Shown here piece after piece: positions 1 to 5,425 of a stretch of DNA of 5,425 bases. The position numbers and the translations under genes are program-made. Below the pieces are notes generated by a model that worked only from the letters and a program-made list of their open reading frames with translations, had not been told where the DNA came from and did not search any database. Location: the NCBI GenBank assembly GCA_023435855.1, contig JAEZLG010000075.1, positions 1 to 5,425 of the forward strand, written 5' to 3'. Origin of the DNA: Bacillota bacterium. GTDB lineage: Bacteria > Bacillota > Clostridia > Christensenellales > CAG-138. The first letter of the stretch is position 1; each line of letters starts with the position of its first letter.

Positions 1-1
1 A

Positions 2-430
2 TCGGATACCGCACAAATTGTCCCTCTCATTTATGCGTACCTTATGCAGGATCGCGCACACATGCGTGCGGTTTGGAACAACCATATTTACGATTTGAAC
101 ATGCCGATAGAGGAAGACTATGAAGAATATGTCACCGCCATGCTCAAACAGAGGAACATGGTGGATACCCGCTACGCGCTCAACACCTTCAACATAACGC
201 ATGAACCTTCACTTGTATGCCCGGGAAGCGGCCGCATAGATTTTATCCGCTGCCCGGTTGTCATCTTCCATGGCCGCAAGGATAAGGTTGCGCAATTTAG
301 CGGTGCGCAGAGGATGCACAAGCGCTGCTTTATCCGCTCAAAACTTGTGACATTCGAAGATGCAGGTCATTCCATCCCCACGGATAAGCTTACTGAACTC
401 GCTGAGGCAGTAACGGCGGAAATGGCATAA
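2..430 (+). CDS. alpha/beta hydrolase, C-terminal part (5' end outside window)
   Basis: This is the C-terminal half of an alpha/beta-fold hydrolase. The frame is open from the left edge, so the ATG at 44 is almost certainly internal: the 14 codons before it already align with the downstream paralogue. 142 residues are visible. They hold the cap/lid region, with the block DYEEY-TAMLKQRN at visible residues 39-52, then the strand-plus-acid motif HGRKD (probable catalytic Asp at visible residue 94) and the catalytic-His motif AGH (His at visible residue 123). The oxyanion-hole and nucleophile-elbow region lies outside the window. By eye it is roughly 45% identical to the complete hydrolase that follows 65 bp downstream on the same strand, so the pair looks like a tandem duplication. 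The residues after the catalytic Asp differ (KVAQ here, FVVP in the neighbour), which may alter the active-site surroundings. Substrate is unknown. The family call is secure from the homology to its neighbour. Confidence 0.85.
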   Translation, partial: SDTAQIVPLIYAYLMQDRAHMRAVWNNHIYDLNMPIEEDYEEYVTAMLKQRNMVDTRYALNTFNITHEPSLVCPGSGRIDFIRCPVVIFHGRKDKVAQFSGAQRMHKRCFIRSKLVTFEDAGHSIPTDKLTELAEAVTAEMA

Positions 431-481
431 CCGCTTATAGAAAGCCTTCACGCTGCGACATCCCGATAACAGCTAAAAAAG

Positions 482-488
482 AAGGAGG
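482..488 (+). promoter_or_regulatory. ribosome binding site of the complete hydrolase
   Basis: AAGGAGG lies 7 bases before the ATG at 496. It is a near-perfect Shine-Dalgarno sequence and fixes the start of the second hydrolase. The rest of the 65-bp gap after the first hydrolase shows no convincing terminator or promoter, so the two genes may be co-transcribed. Confidence 0.85.
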
Positions 489-495
489 TTTCCCC

Positions 496-1386
496 ATGAA
501 GCAGTATCCCGTAAAGACCGTGACCCTCAAAAACGGTGAGACCCTCGCTTACCGCGAAGCCGGCACCGGCGATAAAACGGTGCTACTCGTCCATGGCAAC
601 ATGTCATCCTCGGTGCATTGGCAAACGACCATGGAGGCATTTGAGGGGGAATACCGCATAGTCGCACCGGATATGCGCGGCTTTGGCGACAGCACGTATC
701 ACAACCGTTTTGATTCGCTTAATGAGCTTGCAGCGGACCTTGAGGAATTTGTAAGCCTCCTTGGTCTTCATAAATTCGCAGCGGTCGGCTGGTCAACAGG
801 CGGCGGCGTGGTACTCGAAATGGCAGCGAATATGCCTAACCGTATCGAGAAAGCCATACTTTTAGATTCGGTGCCTCCTACAGGCTACCCGATTTTCAAA
901 AAGGATGCTTCCGGTCAGCCTATACTGACGGAGCTTCTAAAAAGCAAGGAAGAGATTGAGGCCGATCCCGTTCAGGTTGCACCCGTACTCCACGCATATG
1001 CCAATAACGACCGCGAGATGATGCGCGGTATTTGGAATGCGGTCATCTACAACATGGTGCAGCCGCCCGTAGATGATTATGAGGAGTACCTCACCGCCAT
1101 GCTAAAACAGCGAAACCTTGTGGATATCGACTACGCGCTTTTGACATTCAACATGACCGACACCCCTACACCCTCCGCAATGGGCAGCGGTCGCTTGAAG
1201 AACATACAATGCCCCGTCATTATCCTTCATGGCGAAAAGGATTTTGTTGTGCCGCTTGCGTGGGGACAATCGACGCATGCGCTCATACCCGGCTCTTCAT
1301 TCATCGTGTTTGACTTTGCCGGCCACAGCGCGATTACCGACAACCCCGAGAAATTCTTCACGGCGCTTAAATCGGCGCTTGCATAA
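496..1386 (+). CDS. alpha/beta hydrolase (serine hydrolase fold)
   Basis: A complete 296-residue alpha/beta-fold hydrolase with no signal peptide or membrane segment, so probably cytoplasmic. Motifs appear in the canonical order: HGN of the oxyanion-hole region (residues 33-35), DMRGFGDS (59-66), nucleophile elbow G-W-S-T-G with Ser100, a cap region at about 130-230, HGEKD with probable catalytic Asp249, and AGH with His277. The triad Ser100-Asp249-His277 is therefore intact. About 300 residues is usual for this family. The start is set by a strong ribosome binding site 7 bases upstream. It follows a paralogue 65 bp upstream and ends in a convergent gap facing the response regulator. The reaction cannot be assigned: esterase, lactonase or C-C hydrolase are all possible. 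The G-W-S-x-G elbow and length also recall, from memory only, the intracellular polyhydroxybutyrate depolymerase of Bacillus thuringiensis. No polyhydroxyalkanoate genes are visible to support that. Confidence 0.9.
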   Translation: MKQYPVKTVTLKNGETLAYREAGTGDKTVLLVHGNMSSSVHWQTTMEAFEGEYRIVAPDMRGFGDSTYHNRFDSLNELAADLEEFVSLLGLHKFAAVGWSTGGGVVLEMAANMPNRIEKAILLDSVPPTGYPIFKKDASGQPILTELLKSKEEIEADPVQVAPVLHAYANNDREMMRGIWNAVIYNMVQPPVDDYEEYLTAMLKQRNLVDIDYALLTFNMTDTPTPSAMGSGRLKNIQCPVIILHGEKDFVVPLAWGQSTHALIPGSSFIVFDFAGHSAITDNPEKFFTALKSALA

Positions 1387-1404
1387 CAACGTAACTTAAA
1401 TATA

Positions 1405-1446
1405 CGGGAGGCAGGCTGCCCATTTACTTTGGCGGCTTACCTCCCG
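1405..1446. terminator. long hairpin between convergent genes, probable terminator
   Basis: Arms 1405-1420 and 1431-1446 pair over 16 positions with one C-A mismatch and two G-T wobbles, around a 10-base loop (CATTTACTTT). It sits in the 95-bp gap between the ends of the hydrolase (1386) and the response regulator (1482). On the + strand no T-run follows. On the - strand the 3' side reads GTATATTTAAG, a weak T-rich tail, so it fits better as the end of the response-regulator operon, though it may work for both strands. A smaller inverted repeat, CACCA-TT-TGGTG at 1457-1468, lies beside it. Confidence 0.6.
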
Positions 1447-1481
1447 CAACTCAATACACCATTTGGTGCGGCCTTAGGGGT

Positions 1482-2234
1482 CTATTTTTCTTTGCACATG
1501 GTATTTCTGTACTCGTTGGCGCTCATGCCTTCGAGTTTTTTAAATACGCGGGAGAAATGCGCCGTATCCGTATACCCTACAAGATCACAGATATCGCTTA
1601 TTTTAAGCGTAGGATCAAACAAAAGCCCCTTGGCGGCCTTGATGCGTATGCCGTTTAAAATATCGTAGAAGCTTTGCCCGGCGTGCTTGTTGAGAAGCTT
1701 TGATAAATGCCATTGCGATACGTAACAGCGCTCCGAAACATCAGCAAGGCTTAGCTTTTCGGCGAAATGTTCCTCCATATAGGAGAGCGCACAGCGCACC
1801 ACAAAACTGTTTGCGCCTTGTGCTGCGCTTTCCTCCGCGGTTTCTTCAAAATCCGTGGGTCGGTGCTTTTCTACGATTGCCTCAAGTGCCTCTTCAATCT
1901 CGTCCATTTTGGAGGGCTTTAAAAGAAAGCGGCTCACACCAAGGCGTATAGCTTGCTGCGCATAGGAAAAATCGCTGTAGCCGGTGAGCACCACAACGCT
2001 CATCTCGGGGAACTCACTTCGAAGACCTGCGAGCATCGTAAGCCCGTCGATGTTCGGCATTTTGATATCGGTAAACAAAATATCCGGCCGGTAGGCGCGA
2101 ATGGCGCGCGCCCCGCTTTCGCCGTCGCTTGCGGCGGCTACGACCTCACAGTCGTAACGCGACCAGGGGACGACCTTTTTTAAGCCCTCCACGATAATTT
2201 GCTCGTCATCTACCAAAATGACTTTAAAAGGCAT
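1482..2234 (-). CDS. response regulator, receiver plus AraC-type HTH (YesN-like)
   Basis: A 250-residue cytoplasmic two-component response regulator. The N-terminal receiver (about 3-120) shows the acidic pair Asp9-Asp10, phosphoacceptor Asp56 in DILFTDIKMP, switch Thr84 in VVLTGYSD and Lys106 in FLLKPS, so all key phosphorylation residues are present. After a short linker rich in Glu and Ala (about 125-140) comes an AraC/XylS DNA-binding domain with two helix-turn-helices: about 161-183 (LSLADVSERCYVSQWHLSKL) and about 211-233, ending in the family signature D-AHFSRVFKK-G-S-NEYR. The chosen ATG at 2234 has GGAGG 4 bases upstream and starts directly at MPFKVILVDDE. An in-frame start 8 codons earlier (2258) would overlap that ribosome binding site and has poor support. 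It follows the second permease by 57 bp on the same strand. In the family such regulators activate adjacent sugar-transport genes and are phosphorylated by a YesM-type kinase. No kinase is visible here. Confidence 0.93.
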   Translation of the reverse strand: MPFKVILVDDEQIIVEGLKKVVPWSRYDCEVVAAASDGESGARAIRAYRPDILFTDIKMPNIDGLTMLAGLRSEFPEMSVVVLTGYSDFSYAQQAIRLGVSRFLLKPSKMDEIEEALEAIVEKHRPTDFEETAEESAAQGANSFVVRCALSYMEEHFAEKLSLADVSERCYVSQWHLSKLLNKHAGQSFYDILNGIRIKAAKGLLFDPTLKISDICDLVGYTDTAHFSRVFKKLEGMSANEYRNTMCKEK

Positions 2235-2238
2235 TTTA

Positions 2239-2243
2239 CCTCC
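2239..2243 (-). promoter_or_regulatory. ribosome binding site of the response regulator
   Basis: GGAGG on the - strand, 4 bases before the ATG at 2234. It decides between that start and the in-frame start at 2258, favouring the shorter 250-residue protein. Confidence 0.8.
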
Positions 2244-2247
2244 GGAA

Positions 2248-2287
2248 TAAGGGAACAAGATTTACGTACGCGCATCCTATTCCCTTA
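2248..2287. repeat. inverted repeat between second permease and response regulator
   Basis: TAAGGGAA (2248-2255) and TTCCCTTA (2280-2287) are perfect 8-base complements separated by 24 bases. A shifted pairing is also possible between GGAATA (2244-2249) and TATTCC (2278-2283). The spacer holds the palindrome TACGTA (2263-2268). In the - strand transcript the structure starts just after the permease stop codon, and its 3' arm lies next to the GGAGG of the response regulator. There is no T-run, so it is not a standard terminator. It could be an operator, an mRNA structure or chance. Confidence 0.35.
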
Positions 2288-2291
2288 AAAA

Positions 2292-3173
2292 TTACCCTTT
2301 TACAGCGCCGATTGTAAGCCCTTTGATGATATTCTTTTGCAATATCACATAAACAACGAGAATCGGGATTACCACGAGCACAACGCCTGCCGCCATAAGC
2401 CCGTAATTAACACCCGCCTGCGAGCTTATCTCGTTTAAAAGGAGCGTGATGGTGCGATCTTTAGGTAGTCTGAGGAAAAACATCTGGGTGAACAGGTCGT
2501 TGTACGACCATAAAAACGTGAAAATTGCAACCGTCGCAAAGGAAGGCTTCGCAACGGGCATGATAATCTTAAAGTAGATTTTAAACACATTGCAGCCGTC
2601 AAGATAGGCTGCTTCTTCAAGCTCTACGGGGAGCGAGCGTATGAAGCCCATCAAAACGATGATTGCAAACGACAAATTACCCGCAATTTGCGGCAATATC
2701 ACAGATAAAAGCGAGAGAGCAGTATTGTTGGTACCCGCAATCCCCCACGCCGCTTCCATGCGGTACACGGGGATAATGGTTGCGAACACCGGAAACATCA
2801 TACTCGCGATGATGAGCGATTGCAGCGCTTTCTTCCCTCTAAAATTATACCGCACAAGTCCGTAAGCCGCAAACCCTGCGAGAATTACCACAACAATCGT
2901 GACCACGACCGAGATAATAAAGCTGTTTTTGTATGCCGTGCCGACCATAAATCGGTCGAACGCAAGGTTAAAATTGTCGAGCGTAAAATCAGGCGTCCCG
3001 GGCCAAGGTATGGAAAACGAATCCGAGCGTATTTTTCCTCTGTCGCGAAACGAGTTGATAATAACCCATAAAAACGGGTAGATGGTGGTAAGAGCCCATA
3101 CGCTGAGCGCCCCATAGGTAAAGAGCTGAGACGGGCGAAACCGCTTACTGTTTTTTGTCTGCTTCATTTGCAT
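2292..3173 (-). CDS. carbohydrate ABC transporter permease, MalG/UgpE type (CUT1)
   Basis: A 293-residue inner permease of a CUT1-family importer, forming a heterodimer with the permease encoded just upstream. About six hydrophobic segments are visible, near residues 18-41, 85-107, 117-137, 160-178, 212-228 and 258-278. The ATPase-docking EAA loop is clear: E187-A-A-Y-L-D-G193, nine residues, then I203-I-M-P206. The C-terminus ends in GLTIGAVKG, as is common for MalG-type subunits, and length is typical. The start is uncertain. The ATG at 3173 lies 8 bases after the stop of the first permease, with GAGAGGG just before it. A second ATG at 3167 (MKQTK) would have a longer spacing, and a TTG at 3185 overlaps the preceding stop codon. 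All three give the same core protein. The close junction indicates translational coupling. The substrate cannot be told from the sequence. Confidence 0.94.
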   Translation of the reverse strand: MQMKQTKNSKRFRPSQLFTYGALSVWALTTIYPFLWVIINSFRDRGKIRSDSFSIPWPGTPDFTLDNFNLAFDRFMVGTAYKNSFIISVVVTIVVVILAGFAAYGLVRYNFRGKKALQSLIIASMMFPVFATIIPVYRMEAAWGIAGTNNTALSLLSVILPQIAGNLSFAIIVLMGFIRSLPVELEEAAYLDGCNVFKIYFKIIMPVAKPSFATVAIFTFLWSYNDLFTQMFFLRLPKDRTITLLLNEISSQAGVNYGLMAAGVVLVVIPILVVYVILQKNIIKGLTIGAVKG

Positions 3174-3181
3174 TAGCCCTC

Positions 3182-4075
3182 TCAATAATCCTTTTCCTTA
3201 AAGACGGTGTTGGCCATGCGGGAGATGAAAACGCCTACTACCACTATGACCACCGCGATGGTGGAGCCGTAGTCCACATCGCTTCTTACAAATGTCTGGT
3301 TATACATATACGTGCCCGTAAGCCACGATTGGTCCATCGGTATGCCGTTGCCAAACATCACCCACGGCAGGTCAAACACCTTCAATGCCCCCGTGATGGC
3401 GAGAATCAGGCAGGTACAAAGCACGTTTCTTAAAAGAGGTAGCGTAATGTAACGTATGCGCTTAAAGCCTGACGCGCCGTCAATCTCTGCTGCCTCGTAA
3501 ATTTCCGAGGATATGTTGTTGAGGCCTGTCACGATGATAACGAAATAGAACCCGACGTACTGCCACATGATGGGGATGAGCATCGTGACAAAATAATGCG
3601 CTTCATCCTTCCAATCAATAAGCGTGGTGATGCCGAAAACCTTTTCTAATAGTTGGTTTACCATGCCGCCGTTGTAGAGGAATATGAGGTTAAACAATAG
3701 TCCGAGCGCTGTGGCGCTTATGACGATCGGGAAAAAATAAACGGTGCGGAAAAACTGGGAGCCGCGGCCGATTCTATCTACCAAAAGCCCTAGTATAAGC
3801 GCAATCCCCACCTGAAATACGATGGTACAAAGCATCAATAAGAGCGTATTTTTAAGTGCCGTTATAATATTCGGGTCCTTAAAAAGCTTCAAATAGTTTT
3901 CATACCAGGGGGTATTGAACCCTTCCGCCGCTGTGCCGAGGCCGACTATTTTAGAAAAGCTGTTGATGATGTTTACGATAAACGGGTAGTACAAAAACAG
4001 CGTCATAAACGCAAACGCAGGAATGAGGAAAAATAAGAGCGGTGTCTTTTTTTTATAGATTGTGGAGTTTGTCAT
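3182..4075 (-). CDS. carbohydrate ABC transporter permease, MalF/UgpA type (CUT1)
   Basis: A 297-residue membrane subunit, partner of the MalG-type permease. The N-terminus is a short positively charged stretch (YKKK at residues 7-10) followed by a first hydrophobic segment at about 11-33. Further segments lie near 76-98, 112-134, 163-184, 217-233 and 271-287. The EAA loop reads E194-A-A-E-I-D-G200, nine residues, then I210-T-L-P213, a textbook match, so it should dock an ATPase. There is no long MalF-like periplasmic insertion, as is usual for the shorter UgpA/LacF-type proteins. The ATG at 4075 is preceded by GGTGG with 8 bases spacing. A GTG at 4087 is in frame but lies inside that sequence and has no ribosome binding site of its own. 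The stop lies 8 bases before the next permease start. The 132-bp gap on the binding-protein side carries a strong hairpin. Confidence 0.94.
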   Translation of the reverse strand: MTNSTIYKKKTPLLFFLIPAFAFMTLFLYYPFIVNIINSFSKIVGLGTAAEGFNTPWYENYLKLFKDPNIITALKNTLLLMLCTIVFQVGIALILGLLVDRIGRGSQFFRTVYFFPIVISATALGLLFNLIFLYNGGMVNQLLEKVFGITTLIDWKDEAHYFVTMLIPIMWQYVGFYFVIIVTGLNNISSEIYEAAEIDGASGFKRIRYITLPLLRNVLCTCLILAITGALKVFDLPWVMFGNGIPMDQSWLTGTYMYNQTFVRSDVDYGSTIAVVIVVVGVFISRMANTVFKEKDY

Positions 4076-4083
4076 AGCCGTTA

Positions 4084-4088
4084 CCACC
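4084..4088 (-). promoter_or_regulatory. probable ribosome binding site of the first permease
   Basis: GGTGG on the - strand, 8 bases upstream of the ATG at 4075. It is weaker than the GGAGG sites of the hydrolase and response-regulator genes, which fits lower translation of the permeases. It overlaps the alternative GTG start at 4087 and argues against that start. Confidence 0.5.
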
Positions 4089-4155
4089 GGTTCTTTGATA
4101 TTTCGAAGTGCACATTACAAAGTTTAGGAAAGCGCATTACGGTTCCTTTTGACAA

Positions 4156-4183
4156 GGGGCCGTCCGGCAGGCCGGACGGCCCC
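4156..4183 (-). terminator. GC-rich hairpin between binding protein and permease genes
   Basis: GGGGCCGTCCGGC (4156-4168) and GCCGGACGGCCCC (4171-4183) are perfect 13-base complements with only 2 bases between them, so the real fold has about 12 pairs and a 4-base loop. It lies 24 bases after the binding-protein stop codon and about 80 bases before the permease start. On the - strand the 3' side reads TTGTCAAAAGG, with no proper T-run. It is therefore more likely a partial terminator or a 3'-end stabilising structure that keeps binding-protein mRNA above permease mRNA than a full stop, as known for malE-malF type operons. That role is inference. Confidence 0.7.
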
Positions 4184-4207
4184 ATAGTCTTATGAATGGA
4201 TGATAAG

Positions 4208-5425
4208 TTACTTCGTAAGCATGGACGCAAGAGCATCCTCTGCGGTCATACCGGCGGTGACGATGTTCTTTACATTGGCAAACAGGTCTGCGCGGGCTTC
4301 GGGAGAGAGGTTATCCTGCGCGGCACCGACAAAGCCCGTTACACCCTTGTTCATTTCAATAGCAGCAACGGTGAGGGGATCTGCGTCAGCAGGTGCTGCG
4401 GTACCGTTCTTAAGGGCGGTAACGGCAGTTGCACCAAAGGTGGATACGACTTCGTCGCTGGTCATCATTTCAACGAACTTCACGGCTGCTTCACGCTTGG
4501 CGGGATCATCCCAAGCCTTGCGGGTGATGTAGTAGCCCATGGAGATACCGCTGATGACTTCGGTGGCGACGCGCTCGCCCTTGCCGGGCACATAGGTCAC
4601 GGTGTAATCATCAATATGATCTGCCGCGTTGGTGGTGAAGAAACCGACCTTCCAGCTGCCGTCGATGAGGAATGCAGCCGTGCCGTCTATCATGAGCTGA
4701 CAGGTTTCGGCATCGGTGGCGGTGAGGGTGTTCGCGGGCAGGTAGCCCTTGGTGTAAAGCTCGGTGATGTCGGCAAGGCCATTGGCCCACTTCGTTGCAA
4801 CGGCATCGTTGTTAGCGGCGGGAACTTCAAGATGGTTTGCGAGATTGCCGTTATTTAAAACGGTGTACTCAAACCAGTAATGCGGAACCTCCTGCAGCGA
4901 TACGGCGACGGGCGTGAAGCCTGCGGCCTTAATTTTCTCGCAATCTGCAAGGAACTGATCCCAAGTGTAGTCGGCACCGGGCACGGCAACGCCGGCGGCC
5001 TCAAGCACGACCTTGTTCACGAACATGCCTTCCCAGTAGCCGTTTACGGGGATCGCATACTGCTTGCCGTCAACGGGGGAAGTGGGGATCATGGAATCTT
5101 TCATGTTGGAAGCGTATTCGGGATATTCCGCACGAATCTCCTCGAGGGATACGACCTTGTTGGCCTCGATAATTTTGTTGGAGTCGATGCCACTGAAGTA
5201 GAACAATACATCGGGCTCGGTGCCGGTCTCGAAGTCGGTCATGACTTTGGCCTTCCACTCCTCGTTGGAGGTAGCGGAACCGTCGAGCACGGTGTTGCCG
5301 GTGGCGGCTTCGTAAGCGGCGATACCGGCTTCGTAGTTGGCGCGGTTGCCGTCGTCTCCGCCGTAGCTGGTCACGACGTTGAGCTCAACGGGAGCAGCGG
5401 GGGCTTCCGAAACGGGCGCTTCGGT
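4208..5425 (-). CDS. ABC transporter substrate-binding protein, family 1 (CUT1), N-terminus outside window
   Basis: The extracytoplasmic solute-binding protein of the importer. 405 residues are visible and the frame is open to the right edge. The GTG at 5374 is an internal Val codon, because the 17 codons before it encode TEAPVSEAPAAPVELNV, an E/A/P-rich linker of the kind that follows a lipidated Cys. The signal peptide and lipobox are not in the window, so lipid anchoring is inferred. The mature fold begins at about visible residue 14. Family features include YAIPVNGYWEGMFVNK at about 123-138 (hinge and first-lobe strand), an aromatic cluster HYWFEY at 182-187, and DGSWKVGFF at 255-263. Tyr and Trp in these segments are plausible sugar-stacking residues. 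The gene uses AAG for 16 of 20 Lys codons, more biased than its neighbours look, suggesting high expression. The two permease genes follow downstream after a hairpin. Ligand identity is not readable, though a sugar or oligosaccharide is the default for the family. Confidence 0.92.
   Translation of the reverse strand, partial: TEAPVSEAPAAPVELNVVTSYGGDDGNRANYEAGIAAYEAATGNTVLDGSATSNEEWKAKVMTDFETGTEPDVLFYFSGIDSNKIIEANKVVSLEEIRAEYPEYASNMKDSMIPTSPVDGKQYAIPVNGYWEGMFVNKVVLEAAGVAVPGADYTWDQFLADCEKIKAAGFTPVAVSLQEVPHYWFEYTVLNNGNLANHLEVPAANNDAVATKWANGLADITELYTKGYLPANTLTATDAETCQLMIDGTAAFLIDGSWKVGFFTTNAADHIDDYTVTYVPGKGERVATEVISGISMGYYITRKAWDDPAKREAAVKFVEMMTSDEVVSTFGATAVTALKNGTAAPADADPLTVAAIEMNKGVTGFVGAAQDNLSPEARADLFANVKNIVTAGMTAEDALASMLTK

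Noticed and set aside
431..481. Search for a promoter or terminator between the two hydrolases
   Set aside because: No hairpin with a T-run and no convincing -35/-10 pair was seen. The gap is short and compatible with co-transcription.
1429..2183. Three + strand open frames (76-83 codons) opposite the response regulator
   Set aside because: They are antisense shadows of a gene with intact receiver and AraC motifs, and have no recognisable domains.
2641..3433. Several + strand open frames of 60-92 codons opposite the permease genes
   Set aside because: All are antisense to well-supported membrane proteins. Their composition follows from the permease codons and none has a ribosome binding site linked to a plausible protein.
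4076..4155. TTGTCA on the - strand as a possible -35 box of an internal promoter for the permeases
   Set aside because: No matching -10 box occurs at 16-18 bases spacing. The nearest candidate, TAAACT, is about 23 bases away.
4189..4207. Small inverted repeat CTTAT/ATAAG just after the binding-protein stop
   Set aside because: Only 5 pairs with a 9-base loop and AT-rich, well within chance, and dwarfed by the adjacent GC hairpin.
4196..4858. A 220-codon open frame on the + strand opposite the binding-protein gene
   Set aside because: It lies wholly antisense to a gene with clear family motifs, has no good ribosome binding site, and its Gly-rich translation mirrors the strongly biased codons of the real gene.
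1..5425. CRISPR arrays, tRNA or rRNA genes, insertion sequences, phage or toxin-antitoxin genes
   Set aside because: No regularly spaced direct repeats, no transposase-like or integrase-like motifs and no tRNA-like cloverleaf were seen. Nearly the whole window is covered by genes of known families.

Overview
The window looks like a piece of a Bacillota chromosome, most likely Clostridia-like. This is inference from four things: strong GGAGG-type ribosome binding sites, an ATPase-less CUT1 sugar ABC transporter locus, a YesN-type response regulator (receiver plus AraC HTH), and a substrate-binding protein with an E/A/P-rich linker typical of lipid-anchored proteins. No taxonomic marker gene is present, so the assignment is soft.

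Layout: two converging blocks. On the + strand (2-1386) lie two paralogous alpha/beta hydrolases in tandem. The first is cut by the left window edge and the second is complete. On the - strand, reading from right to left (5425 to 1482), is a probable transport operon: a carbohydrate-type substrate-binding protein (cut by the right edge), a GC-rich 13-bp hairpin in the gap, a MalF/UgpA-type permease, a MalG/UgpE-type permease, and a response regulator as the last gene. The blocks meet in a 95-bp convergent gap (1387-1481) that holds a long hairpin, probably a terminator.

How it works together (inference from families): the binding protein captures a sugar, oligosaccharide or similar solute outside the cell and delivers it to the permease heterodimer. 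Both permeases carry the EAA loop that docks an ATPase, but no ATPase gene is present, so a shared MsmX-type ATPase elsewhere is likely. The response regulator probably controls this operon, but its histidine kinase is not in the window. It could lie upstream of the binding-protein gene beyond the right edge. The substrate cannot be read from the sequence. The hydrolases converge on the operon and have no visible functional link to it.

Nothing here points to a novel defence, mobile or RNA system. The items worth a second look are the intra-operon hairpin with strongly biased binding-protein codons, the kinase-less regulator at the 3' end of the operon, the inverted repeats before that regulator's start, and the uneven conservation between the hydrolase copies.
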